This document shows positions 45,582 to 56,370 of a stretch of 64,000 nt of DNA, one piece after another. Origin of the DNA: Endothia cerciana. Taxonomy: Eukaryota; Ascomycota; Sordariomycetes; Diaporthales; Cryphonectriaceae. Location: assembly GCA_026119935.1 (NCBI GenBank), contig JALRMH010000035.1:310001-374000 (forward strand), written 5' to 3'. The translations under genes were made by a program, and so were the position numbers. The notes below the pieces were generated by a model. The model had not been told where the DNA came from and searched no databases. It worked only from the letters and a program-made list of their open reading frames with translations. Each line of letters opens with the position of its first letter. Position 1 is the first letter of the stretch.

Positions 45582-46238
45582 AATGGACTATGTCTCGTTC
45601 GAAGAGTGCTAGAATTAGAATTAGCAATAGATATACGCCTATCACCGTGTTGTTACAAAGAAAGACAGAGTACGAAACTAATTTTGGAGAAAAACCGCCA
45701 CACAATTGAGGCAGGATACATAATTCTTGTGGAAAACGATCGTGCACTACTAGTCTACCACGGTCGTACGGACAGGTGAAATATTACGGCTGCAACGGGC
45801 AGGAGGATGCGGAAAATAACTGACTACTTTGTTTGACCACATTATAGTGATATATGAAAAGAACATTTATGGAAGATTCTTTTTCTTGAGAGAGTGGAGC
45901 AGGGGAGGAAGGGGTGGGGGGATGCAACCTTGAGCCGTTGACTATGGTAGATGATCTTGATCTGACTGAGGACAGATCTGTTGGCAAATTGGGCCGAGGG
46001 TGTCCAAACATATGAGGACAGCGTGTGTGGACTTTGGATGTTTAACTTGTTCATTGAAATATACTTTCTAGGTATTGCTCATTAAACATTACGAGGAATC
46101 CATGACTTGAAGCGCATACCTGCAGGAGCAGGAGCATGTACCAATAACCGCTCAATCTTCCGTGAGACGAAGCCAACCGAGTGAGTGCTCAGACTTCATA
46201 GCACTACTCAAGGTGCCTCTTCTTTGGTAGAGCAAGGC
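45582..46238. other. Convergent intergenic region
   Basis: About 660 bp between the stops of the acetyltransferase (+) and the reductase (-). No supported feature. Confidence 0.5.
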
Positions 46239-47636
46239 TCAGGCCTCTTGATGGCCTTTTCCTTTCATCCTCGCAACTAGTGGTATAAGCAAATTTTGTC
46301 TCACACCCTGCAGCACAATCCTGAAATACTCAGTCTTGTCAAAGCTCTCACCCAACACGGGAAACGCACAGCGGTAGTCGTAGGTATGCTCCACAAAGTA
46401 CCGGAAGTGTGTGTCAACCTGTTCGAGCCGCGTCAGAGTCTTCCTTGCCTTAGCTGCGCCATCCCAGTCCAGCACCATCAGTGCTGCCAGCTCTGCGAAT
46501 TTGACCGGTATGTACTGGAAGAAGAACTCGTACAAGTAAAACCATCGGTCGTCCATACCAACGTAATAGCCCTTGGGTTTGTACAGGACGATGTTTTCAT
46601 GCTGCTCGAAGTAACCGACTGTTTCGAAGACTAGGTCCCATGTGCTGGGGCCGTTCTCTGTGGTTGAAACGCAGTGGACGATCTTCGCCGTGTCATTTAA
46701 GTTCTTCAAATCAAAACTTCCGTATCCTGACAAGCTCAGAGCCTCGTTAATAATGCATTTGGCCACCTCGTCCACAGGCACGACGTCGAGTATCGCCGAT
46801 GGGTCTCCGTGGAGAACCTTGAGACCCCCAAGCGCGAAGGCCGACATAGGACCTGCTAGCGCCGCGAAGCTGTCGATCCAACCAGGAAACGGGTACTGTA
46901 AACTCGCGGATATGATGCTAGGGCGCACGATGGTGACGGGAGTGTGGCCCATCTTTAAAGCAACGACATGCTCTGCCAGGCACTTTGCAAGGGTGTAGTA
47001 GTTTGGGTGGCCAGTCTCGGCGATGATCTGGTCGGGGTCCTTGCGACCTTCGTGTAGATCTTCAAGAATTTGCAGTGCGGGCCTGGGCAGCACGACAAGC
47101 TGCTCCCAGATCGCCTCTTTCGTGTGCGGCGTGACGTACGCGGTGGATGTGAGGACGAGTCGCTGCAGGTCGGGACAAACCTGGGCCAACTCCAGGATAT
47201 TGACGCTCGCTGTCACATTCTCGGCCAGCAGCACGTTGAGTGATGAATCGAATGCGACGCAGCCCGCGCAGTGGATGATGTGGGTAATATTCTGCGTCAA
47301 GTCTCTCAGAGTGCCCGAGTCGATCCCACAGTCCTTTTTCATGAGGTCGCCCGGTACTACCGCTATGTCCTCGTGCCAGCCATCTGGTAGTTCTCTGAAG
47401 CACGGAGAATTGACGACCTTTTCATGGAATCGTTCAGAAGGTGACTTGCCGCGTGCTGACCGGATCAAGACAACAAGCCTATCGAAGTGAAGGGAGCCAT
47501 CGGCCTGTCGTCGGATGAGCTCTTCGAGAATGACCTTTCCAAGGAATCCAGTCACTCCGGTGACAAGGATGACAACAGGTGGTACAGAAGGTTCGGCTCG
47601 TGTTGCCTGCCCGGTTGCCGGAGTGTTGGCAGTCAT
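46239..47636 (-). CDS. Fatty-acyl-CoA-reductase-like protein (NAD-binding_4 / male-sterility type)
   Basis: Single exon on the minus strand, 465 residues. The extended-SDR nucleotide site is VVILVTGVTGFLGKVILEEL (TGxxGFLG, residues 26-33). Further marks are VPGDLMKKDCGI, THIIHCAGCVAFD and the catalytic pair Y214/K218 in NYYTLAKCLAEH. VTIVRPSIISASLQYPFPGW follows. The C-terminal domain (RYFVEHTYDYRCAFPVLGES FDKTEYFRIVLQGV) matches the end of fatty acyl-CoA reductases. Such enzymes reduce acyl thioesters with NADPH to aldehydes or alcohols. There is no adenylation or carrier domain, so the substrate would have to arrive as a thioester. It is on the same strand as the methyltransferase, 450 bp downstream of it, so possibly co-regulated with the cluster. 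A role in making fatty alcohol unrelated to mycosporines is equally open. Confidence 0.85.
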   Translation of the reverse strand: MTANTPATGQATRAEPSVPPVVILVTGVTGFLGKVILEELIRRQADGSLHFDRLVVLIRSARGKSPSERFHEKVVNSPCFRELPDGWHEDIAVVPGDLMKKDCGIDSGTLRDLTQNITHIIHCAGCVAFDSSLNVLLAENVTASVNILELAQVCPDLQRLVLTSTAYVTPHTKEAIWEQLVVLPRPALQILEDLHEGRKDPDQIIAETGHPNYYTLAKCLAEHVVALKMGHTPVTIVRPSIISASLQYPFPGWIDSFAALAGPMSAFALGGLKVLHGDPSAILDVVPVDEVAKCIINEALSLSGYGSFDLKNLNDTAKIVHCVSTTENGPSTWDLVFETVGYFEQHENIVLYKPKGYYVGMDDRWFYLYEFFFQYIPVKFAELAALMVLDWDGAAKARKTLTRLEQVDTHFRYFVEHTYDYRCAFPVLGESFDKTEYFRIVLQGVRQNLLIPLVARMKGKGHQEA

Positions 47637-48086
47637 GCTGAAGTGATAAAAGTATAAGGTCAGTCAAGACGTTTTAGCTTGGTGACCACGATACTGAGAG
47701 AATACTTCTGTAATTAGGATGCGCGGAAATGCAGTTGAGACAACAGTGACAGAGTTGTGACTGTTCTAGGGGTTTGCATCCCCAGGTTCTTGTTAGATAG
47801 GCACGTAACTAAAAAGCAACAACAAAAGGGTGCTTGGGAAATGATCTTCGCGCTGGACCTTCCCGAAGAACCTCCTCAGAGGAAGGCTAAATTGTCAAGG
47901 AGTCAATTTCTGGGGGGGGATTTGCAGGAGCTAAGCTTGCTATTTTCTGAGGTCTGCCTCGCCCCTTCTCGCCCCTTCCGGAGAGGATGAAACGAGCCAG
48001 CAAGCAGTGTCTTGTAGCACCGACAGGGCACAGTCAGAGCGATGACCTATCTGAGAAGCTGAGAGCAATTTATTGAAGGAGGTATT
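47637..48086. other. Intergenic region
   Basis: 450 bp between the reductase start and the methyltransferase stop. It holds the reductase promoter; nothing else recognised. Confidence 0.5.
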
Positions 48087-49155
48087 CTAAAGATCCCCAT
48101 TCGCAATACCGGTGCACCTCGTGACTTCGACTGCGTCCTGCGGGTAAGAAGCAAGCGTCAGCTGTGCGGCTCAAGAGGTGTAATGAAGGCCATACATACC
48201 GGCACACCACTGGGCTCCCAACCCTCGATGAACTTGCTGGAATAGACAAGGCTCGGATTGCCAAACAGATCGGTCTCAGACACTTCACCACCGTGGTCGG
48301 TTTTGTAGGTATGCTTCGTTCGATCCGGCAAAGAAAGAGTATCTGAGCCTGTTGCCTTCCGGTATTCCTCGCGCTTCTCCTTAACTGTCCTCCTAACGTA
48401 CTTCAAATATGGTGGGTTACCAGGCTTGACGACTACATCCGAGTTCGCATGCGTCAGTGAGGACCGCCTCAAGCTTATACGAGGATGAATGCATACCGTT
48501 GTCAGCTGCAAGCACCGAGCCGGGCCCGACCAGTCTGAGCTCCTCGCACAGCTTCAAATCTCGAACATACAGCGGCTTGAGATGGTCCAGGAAGAGCATG
48601 TCGATCTTTTTCAGCGTGCCTTTCGCATGCAGCCTCCTCAAGGACGAGGAGCTGGTACCAATCTCCACCTGGACGATATCATGAAGTCCTGCGAGGTCCA
48701 CTAGACTCGAGATCACAGCACCAAACTCTGGACTATACTCGAGACTGTAGTACTTCTCCCCACCGACCTCTCTGAAAGCAGCCCCGAAAGCTATGGCAGA
48801 ATACCCAACGTAACCGCCCAACTCGACCATGACCTTCGGCTTTACCTCCTTGATGAGCTCTGTCACGATCCCGGACTTGAATTCGCCAACATTCATGAGG
48901 TATTTCTTGGTCTTTCCATACTCATCAATGGCTTCTATTACCTTTTGAGGATTCCCACGAATCTCGTCAAGCCTGGGGTGACTGTAGATGAAGTGAAGTA
49001 GCGCAATTTCGCGACCATCATTGAACTACCAATCATAAGATTCTCAACAAGTCTGGGCAGTTTGACTATTGATCTTGGGGGGATGGGGGATAACTCACGT
49101 ATTCTTCCTCCTGAGGCTGGTACGCAGTTCCTATGAAATCTCCCAAGGTGCTCAT
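48087..49155 (-). CDS. mysB-like: SAM O-methyltransferase, MysB-like (cluster member)
   Basis: Four exons on the minus strand: 49155-49099, 49025-48497, 48432-48200 and 48137-48087 (introns of 73, 64 and 62 bp), 289 residues. The protein runs MSTLGDFIGTAYQPQEEEY|FNDGREIALLHFIYSHPRL...YLMNVGEFKSGIV. It belongs to the COMT/family-3 class I methyltransferases, with motif I VMVELGGYVGYSAIAFG, the acidic residue of YYSLEYSPEF, and KKIDMLFLDHLKPLYVRDLK. VLAADNVVKPGNPPYLKYV is a metal/substrate loop that spans intron 2. SAM-dependent methylation of a catechol-like enol is expected. In cyanobacteria a family-3 methyltransferase (MysB) converts desmethyl-4-deoxygadusol to 4-deoxygadusol. Its divergent neighbour is the sugar-phosphate cyclase, which supports that role here. 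A generic catechol O-methyltransferase is the alternative. Confidence 0.85.
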
Positions 49156-50510
49156 ATTTGGAAAGAGTTCGAGAAGATGCCCAATTTATAAATTGCCAGA
49201 AGAGAAGAGGGATCCCCAAGAACAAGATCTTGGTGAGACAATAACGGTAAAATCTTGGAGTAGGTCTGATGTCTTGATGAAAAGTAGGTGTCAGACTAGA
49301 TGTCGAGGCTTGGATGGCGGCAGACGTACTTCGACAGTGAAGCCTCGAGGTGTGCCAACGGGGAGAACTGCGGGGAGGAGACTAAGGGAAACGAGCTAAG
49401 AGAGATCACCACGGGACTCCTGATACCTGGGGAATACTATTAGGGGCTCGAGTCTTTTTCCGATGCTGGCCGGATGTACTCTTGTGGTTCCGCGCGTTTG
49501 GTGGATCCTGTGCTGTAATGGAAAACCATCTTGCGGTCATCAACTCGCAACCGGAACACTGTCTGCACCCGGCGAGGAGTATCCCGCCGTCCCAAGCAGA
49601 CGTCCTTCAACGCGAGACCCCGTGACATTGCCGGGATTCAACCCCTAGTGGAGCAGATCATATTAGCATCACCGCTTGGCTAGCCTGGGACTTCTGCACG
49701 TACTTTGTATGCTCGCGGCCCGGAATCCGGATGCAGACCATATTTAACTTCCCTAGCCAGACGCCGTATAAGCCCCAAGTGGCGCTGCTAAACGCTTTAC
49801 AACACCCTGGATGCTGGCCAGAGTTCTAGCCACCAGTCGCCGGGGCTCCGTGGGGATGCAGCTCGAAACACCGTCTAGGTTCATCCCTCTGACGAAGGGC
49901 GATGCCAATGTCGCCATCCCCTCATGCCAATTGTCAAGAATTCCATTTGTCGACGAGCAAGGATGTCTCACAAGCGGGACCGGGAACGTCCTCCAGGAAC
50001 TCCGGACCTGAAACCATTTGCAGCGGAGTCTATGACCCGTGAAAGACGGGACGAGGCCAAGTACCTACTACCCTCGACAACGGCTACCGTTGACCAGGAT
50101 GTTGGAGTATCATGCACATAACGGGTTTGAGAGAGCATCTGCCAAGACACAACCCGCCGGCTTGAGCCATAGCCAAACCGAAATCAGACCCATCCCATGC
50201 TTTGCCTAGGCTAGTCTTGCTCACGACGGACTGCAAGCCATCATGAAGATCTCCAGACGTACCTCTTACGTCCTCCCCATGCAAACACCTGTGAGAAAAG
50301 GAGACAGGTGAAGTCGTGACGACACGACTCTACAAGACCCAATGAATTCTGCCTTTAGAAAGATGATATACTCCGTGAAGCCCATCTCCTTGGGAAGCTG
50401 TCGAGAAAGCTGGCCATCCATCCTATGCCGGCCAACAAGCTCCAACACATGAGCCTTGTTCACTCTTGACTCTCACATTTTCTTCTGCTCAATTCCGTCT
50501 CTCATTCATC
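49156..50510. promoter_or_regulatory. Shared divergent promoter region of mysB-like and mysA-like genes
   Basis: 1.35 kb between the ATGs at 49155 (-) and 50511 (+), without a supported gene. The two genes probably share control elements. The mysA-like leader ends in a CT-rich stretch. I could not name a binding site with confidence. Confidence 0.5.
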
Positions 50511-52245
50511 ATGTCTGACCTCAAGGCAAACGTCTCTGAGACGCCCCAAGGCTTCCATGTCGAAGGATACGAGAAGATCACATACGACTTCTCGTTCATC
50601 GACGGAGTGTTTGATGTCCAGAACCCCGGGTTAGCCAATTGCTATAAGCCATGGGGACGCGTTCTTGCCGTGACGGATAAGAACGTTTACGGTCTTTATG
50701 GAGACAAGATGGGGTCGTACTTCGCTCACTACGGACTATCATTGAAGGTCCACAAGACCTCGATTGGTGAGAAGGCCAAGACCATCGATACCTTCCTGAG
50801 CATCTGTGATTCCATGACCGACTTTGGTATCATACGCAAGGTGAGGCATATCTCCATTTGAGGCTGTCTCTTTGGGCAGCTCCTGATGCTCATGTTTTCT
50901 AGGAACCCGTACTTGTTGTTGGTGGAGGCCTGGTTACCGATGTTGCTGGGTAAGCCTTCTCTCGCTCATCTTACCAGCTCGTGCTGCAATTCCCTGATGC
51001 CTAGTTTTGTCGTCCCGTCCCATAATACCAATTTTCTTCACTCCTCTCCACTATGCACATTATGCTGACGTCTTGCCACTAGTTTCGCCTGTGCGGCTTA
51101 TCGTCGTAGCACGAACTTCATCCGTGTCCCCACTACAGTCATTGGTCTCATCGACGCGAGCGTAAGCATCAAGGTTGCAGTCAATTATGGCAACTACAAG
51201 AACCGTCTAGGAGCCTACCATGCTCCAATCCATACTTTCCTGGACTTCACGTTTCTGCGGAGCCTGCCTACCGCCCAAGTGCGAAACGGCTTCGCGGAGC
51301 TGATCAAGATCTCATCCTGCTCCCATCTTCAGGTGTTCAACTTGCTGGACAAGTACTGCGAGCAGCTGATTGAGCACAAATTCGGGAGAGCAGATGGCTC
51401 ATCCGAGGAGCTGATCCAGGCGGCTGACATTGTACGTGCCCTTTCCGCTCGCTAGCCTTCCCATACACTATTGCTCACACCAATCGAAGATCAACCGCGA
51501 GGGGATTTACGAGATGCTCAAGCTCGAGTCCCCCAACCTGCACGAGATCGGCCTTGACCGCGTCATTGCCTATGGTCACACTTGGTCTCCTCTACACGAG
51601 CTGATCCCCTCGACACCCCTCCGCCACGGACACGCCATCTCCATCGATATGGCCTACAGTGCAACTCTCGCTCACCACCGCGGACTTTTGTCTGATGCAG
51701 AGCATACTCGTCTGCTTACACTATTCTCTCGTGCCTGCCTGTCCATTGACCATCCACAATTCGACGAGGACGTGCTTGAGCGTGGCACCGCTGCTATTCT
51801 CAAGACGAGGGATGGTAAGCTGCGGTTAGCTGTCCCCAATCCGTTGGGTAGCTGTACTTTCTTGAATGATGTCTCAAAGGAGGAGTTATCCCTTGCTCTT
51901 AGGAAGCATAAGGAGATCGTCAAGAACTATCCAAGACAGGGCGAGGGCCTCGAAGCTTACGTGGACGCAAGCGACACCGGCTACACAGACTTGCAGTCCG
52001 AGAATCAGATCGCTACGAACACCGTCATGGAGAACGGGGGTGGTGTCAAGAGGAACGTAGCGGCTTTCATTGCGAATGGTGCCACGAACGGCATTAACGG
52101 CTGTGCCAATAAATTTATCAACGGTCATGCCAACGGTCACGCCAATAGCCATGTGAATGGCCTCGCCAATGGCTATCCCAGCGGTGTGAAGAAGGTCGAA
52201 GATGTACACGTTACCGCCGTCGGAAAAACGAGTGGTCTTCACTAG
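50511..52245 (+). CDS. mysA-like: Sedoheptulose-7-phosphate cyclase, MysA-like (DDG synthase type)
   Basis: Four exons, 50511-50840, 50903-50949, 51083-51431 and 51490-52245 (introns of 62, 133 and 58 bp), 493 residues. It belongs to the dehydroquinate synthase superfamily: NAD site [20 protein letters not shown] (residues 113-132), [41 protein letters not shown]. Zinc ligands are in [23 protein letters not shown] and [15 protein letters not shown]. The start [21 protein letters not shown] and the [12 protein letters not shown] block fit C7-sugar cyclases (desmethyl-4-deoxygadusol or 2-epi-5-epi-valiolone synthases) rather than AroB or the fungal AROM domain. Methyltransferase and ATP-grasp neighbours favour the desmethyl-4-deoxygadusol reaction. 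The last 70 residues are a non-catalytic tail with Asn-Gly-His-Ala repeats ([20 protein letters not shown]). Confidence 0.9.
52084..52185 (+). repeat. Degenerate 12-bp repeats coding an N-G-H-A tail
   Basis: Diverged AAYGGYCAYGCC-like units in the last exon of the cyclase encode [18 protein letters not shown]. Such Asn/Gly/His/Ala linkers are frequent between domains of fungal secondary-metabolism enzymes. Confidence 0.6.
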
Positions 52246-53003
52246 AGCGTTGTTCTTTTCGTTCTGCACCCCTATCACTTGTCTGGCAAGGATTGTATCA
52301 TTACCCTGATAGTCGTCTCATTAGAATGCTGGTAGAACAAGGTCGTATACGCGACCACCAAAGACTGTAGCGACGTCATCTGTGCACCGTATCACCGCCA
52401 ATTCAGCGAGCTTGTGCTCAGCTGAGTTTAACCCCTGAAGATCCGATCCATTTTAGCCTACGGGTCATACTATGCCGCCGCACACGGAAAGTGAGACAAG
52501 TCGGTACAGAATTCTCTACTGCATGCTGAGGACTTTGGGTGCACGTAACTAGTGAGATAATAGCCGCCCTTTGTCGCTCGGCCGGTTGTCTCCTTAGAAA
52601 CTCACCAATGTTAGCCTCCTGAATGGCGCGTGGGGAGCATAGCTATAACCCTGTCCAACGCGACCTCCTCCTGGCTCTCGAGGAGAATGGAATGAATCAT
52701 AGAGTAGCCGGCCCGACTCGTTGGTTAGCCCTGAATTAGAAACGAAATGCAACAGACGCATGACTAGGCACAACGGTTTTCCCTGAACTGTTCCAGCTGA
52801 GTTGACGGCATCGACATGGATCCTTGTGTGATGGACCACTCGGCAGGAAGCCCCCCAAAAGTTGCGAGGGCCTCGGACAGGAGAAAGAGCTCTCAAGCTT
52901 CGGCGTTGGCAAGGTCTCCTCCTTCTTCAGCCAAAAATCACCACATACCAGATACAAAGAAGTCAACGACAAAACTGCCACCACAGGGGGGGCATTGGGT
53001 GAG
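52246..53003. other. Intergenic: mysA-like 3' and mysC-like promoter
   Basis: 758 bp. The ATP-grasp frame is open upstream to 52824 but with no ATG before 53004, so I treat this part as leader. Confidence 0.5.
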
Positions 53004-54668
53004 ATGGCGCGCAAGATGGCGCCGAATAAGCCAATACTGCCAGTGCTTCGCCTCCCAATCCGCGATCACATCAAAACCGCTCTCCTTATCACCATCAGTC
53101 TCATCACACTCCCGGCGAGCTACGCCCTCGCTATGCTAATCACTATCGTTCCACCATCATGGCTCACCTTCCTCTTCCCCTCCTCCCCCAGCACACCGAC
53201 CTTCGCGCTCGCCCACCGGACACAATGTTGCTCCGAGCCCAACTTCCGCCAATACACAATCCTCATCACAGGTGTGGGCATGACGAAAGGCCTCACGCTC
53301 GCGCGGGCGTTCTGGCTCTGCGGACACCGCGTGATTGGCGCCGAATTCAATGCCAAGAGGTGCGGTGTGTGGAACCCTTGGGGGGATTCCACCCGTACCT
53401 CCTTCAGTAGGGCCTTCGATGCAGTTTACAGCCTGAAAAAGCCGAACTACACTCCCGAAATGACCGAGGGTGACAAGAGAGACGTGCAAATGCAGTACGT
53501 CGAAGACGTCTGCACCATCATTCGCGCCGAGGACGTCGACCTGTGGGTCTCGTGCTCAGGCGTCGCCTGTGCACTGGAGGATGCTCACGTGAAAGAGGCG
53601 CTGGACAGCTTCAAGGAGAACGGAAAGGGGAAATACTGCGCCTCTATCCAGTTTGACACGGCCACGACCGCCACATTTCACGAGAAGTCAACGTTCATCA
53701 AGTATACACACGACCTGGGCCTTCTCGTACCAGAGACGCATGACGTGTCTTCTCCCGCGGAAGTGCTTACAGATCTGGACGCCGCGGCGATAGATAGCCC
53801 CGAGAGACAGTTCATCCTCAAGCCGGTGGAGATGGACGATGCAAACAGGGGAAATATGACGCTTCTACCACTCGCAACACCAGCCCAGACAGAAGTCCAC
53901 ATCCGACGCCTTCCCATATACAAGGACAGGCCATGGATATTGCAGCAATTCATCCACGGCAGTAGGGAATACTGCACGCACGCCTTGATAGTCGATGGTG
54001 TCGTGAAGGTTTTCGTCGCATGCCCGTCCTCCGAGCTGCTGATGTACTACACTGCCCTCCCCGGCTCCCATGCATACAGCAAAGCAATGTTCGAATTCAC
54101 CCACACCGTCGCGGAAGCTGAGAAGAATGCAGGTCGGAAGTTCACCGGCCACCTAAGCTTTGACTTCATGGCACAGGCGGACGGAGATGGGTGGATGAGG
54201 TTATACGCCATCGAATGTAACCCAAGGGTTCATACAGCCGTTGCCCTGTTCGCGACGCCGGGGGCGGAGATGAGGGACATGGTGGATGCTTACATCTCTG
54301 CTATCGCTGTACATGAGGCTCCTGAATCTTATGGTGGAGCAAGGAAGGATGGGGCTGTAGGCCTGGCAAGGCCGCCGGTGGATGCCAGGTCAAGGTATTG
54401 GATCGGGCACGACCTTTTCGCCTTTGTATTACTGCCGCTCTGGAACCTCCTGACGTTGAATGCGACAGCCACCGGATTCGCCAGCTCGGTCATGAATTTT
54501 GCAAAGCATGCCCTGACGTGGCAGGACGGGACATTTGAGCTATGGGATCCATGGCCGTTCGTCGCGCTATACCACCACTACTGGCCGAAGGCGATCCTGT
54601 TGGCATGGTGGAAGGGGGAGAGGTGGAGTCGGTTGAACGTGAGCACTACGAAGATGTTTGAGTGTTGA
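53004..54668 (+). CDS. mysC-like: ATP-grasp ligase, MysC-like, with N-terminal membrane segment
   Basis: Single exon, 554 residues from the first ATG of the frame. Residues about 18-50 are strongly hydrophobic (TALLITISLITLPASYALAM LITIVPPSWLTFLF), so the enzyme is probably membrane-attached. A pre-ATP-grasp Rossmann-like part follows (ILITGVGMTKGLTLARAFWL, CGHRVIGAEF). Next is the ATP-grasp core: FHEKSTFIKYTHDLGLLVPE, QFILKPVEMDDANRGNMTLL (Lys), PWILQQFIHGSREYCTHALI, and the metal-binding end KFTGHLSFDFMAQADGDGWM plus YAIECNPRVHTAV. This is the architecture of MysC-type ATP-grasp enzymes, which ligate an amino acid to 4-deoxygadusol. It lies 758 bp from the cyclase on the same strand. Other carboxylate-amine ligases are possible, but the cluster context is strong. 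Confidence 0.85.
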   Translation: MARKMAPNKPILPVLRLPIRDHIKTALLITISLITLPASYALAMLITIVPPSWLTFLFPSSPSTPTFALAHRTQCCSEPNFRQYTILITGVGMTKGLTLARAFWLCGHRVIGAEFNAKRCGVWNPWGDSTRTSFSRAFDAVYSLKKPNYTPEMTEGDKRDVQMQYVEDVCTIIRAEDVDLWVSCSGVACALEDAHVKEALDSFKENGKGKYCASIQFDTATTATFHEKSTFIKYTHDLGLLVPETHDVSSPAEVLTDLDAAAIDSPERQFILKPVEMDDANRGNMTLLPLATPAQTEVHIRRLPIYKDRPWILQQFIHGSREYCTHALIVDGVVKVFVACPSSELLMYYTALPGSHAYSKAMFEFTHTVAEAEKNAGRKFTGHLSFDFMAQADGDGWMRLYAIECNPRVHTAVALFATPGAEMRDMVDAYISAIAVHEAPESYGGARKDGAVGLARPPVDARSRYWIGHDLFAFVLLPLWNLLTLNATATGFASSVMNFAKHALTWQDGTFELWDPWPFVALYHHYWPKAILLAWWKGERWSRLNVSTTKMFEC

Positions 54669-56370
54669 TCTGAGACTGGTGCGTGTGCATTGGTCTAAAG
54701 AACGTCGACGGGCGTGCAAAGCCGTTCCTAGCCTACATGTTACGAGTGCATTCACGAATAAGAACGGGGTTGTGAATTCCAGACTAGATAGATAGACGTA
54801 ACTGGATGTGAATCAAAGCACAATTAGGCGACCTGCTCCTGGTGATCCACCCCTCTGATGGCCCTTGGGTTTTTTCCAGGTTCCGTTCTCGTCCTACTTG
54901 ACAATGCACCGAGTCCACTTCACCGATCTGCCATGCATCTCCAATTTATACCGTATTCATGCAATCTCACCAAACCCTACAACATCTTAGCTGTGAATCT
55001 TCACGTCCGCAGCGTATGCATCACCGGCAGCAAGGGCGCCATCCACATCAAGCCCATGACCGTGAGGAGGCATCCACATAGCTCAAGATCTTGAAGACCC
55101 TTTCGCATCGTTTCTTTGGATACGTTTTGCGAAGGACGTGCATGGGGCCCGGGCATGCTGGTGATGAACCTGCAGGGCTGATCCTCCGGTGAGTTGCTTG
55201 ACATCCAGTCTTTTACAGCTCAGGAAGCTTTTATGTCTGTGTAGTGGCTCGATACTATTCCGCGGCCGACTGCCCAAAAGCTTGAGTAGTGTAATGCCGT
55301 TCTTGGGCAGATTGGAAACTCGCCCTCCAGAGCCCCCGCCAGAAGCTGGTCCTTCCGGACTATCCAGGCGGCAAGGAACGCAACCCAAGAGCACTTTTCG
55401 TGAGTTCCGCTCAACGATGTCGACTTAAGCGGCCATCTGAGTTGGCAAGCTGAAGTCCGCATCAAGGCTGTGAGTTGCCGGGGCCCCTCCAAAATCTAAG
55501 CAGTGTCCTCATGCGTACGGCTCTGAGGCAGGGTGGACGCTTCTCTCGGTCTGTCGCTGAGAACCTGACTTCTTGGGGCCACTGACAATTCTTTTGATCC
55601 GCATCGCACTTCAACAGCCGGAGCTCTATGCTTCACTTCTCAGTCACCTGAAACCACTCTTGCCATTCTGCTTTTACAACCGCAAAGGACAGCACCTTCG
55701 AACCCGCCTTGAGCTCCCATCCCATCCCCATCCCGAGGTCTGGACCTGTCAGTAGAGAACCAGGCCCCTACGGCACCTGTCCTGGTTGCGAGTCGGCATA
55801 GAAACCTCGATATTCTGTGGGGTTGTCGAGGGGAGTTTGAAGGCAGGGTCAGCAGGTAAGTAAGGTTGAAGTCTTGTCAGCATGAGGTGGCAGAAATTCA
55901 CCCGCCTTGGACTGCCAGTTCTAACACTGTCGACCTATGGAGCTTTCCCAAGCTTAAAAGCTAGGAGGAGCTATGGCCACCTGCAACTCTGGGGGCCGTG
56001 GCCCCTGGCACCAGTGAAGCTACCCCCCTGTAACTACCACCTTCAAACACTTCAAGATCCAACCTCCCGTCTTGCTTCCCACCGCATTTACAGCTTGGCC
56101 CCCCCCCCCCAAACCCTCACATCATGGTGGTTCCTTGGGCGGCGACCACCTCTCGCGTCCTCGCTCCACTCTGTCAACAGGTCAATTGGTTTCTACACAA
56201 GTCTACGGCGCCTTCTGAAGGTCAGTCGCCCTGCTGCCTGCTCTATACGTACATTGCGCGCTACCATCTCGCGTCTGATCCCCTCGTCAGTTTGGCTGTC
56301 ATTGCGAATTCTATCTGACCTGCCCCGTCCTTCACCGGGTAGATCCGCAACGCCGAGGTCGGAACACAAG
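54669..56370. other. Intergenic region
   Basis: 1.7 kb between the ATP-grasp gene and the BTB gene. It contains a C12 run (56099-56110). Open frames before 56371 are promoter-derived. Confidence 0.55.
56099..56110 (+). repeat. C12 homopolymer upstream of the BTB gene
   Basis: Twelve C on the coding strand, 260 bp before the ATG at 56371. Confidence 0.9.

Noticed and set aside
46239..54668. Treating the reductase, methyltransferase, cyclase and ATP-grasp genes as one operon-like unit
   Set aside because: Orientations differ and each gene has its own upstream region; a co-regulated cluster is the most that can be said.
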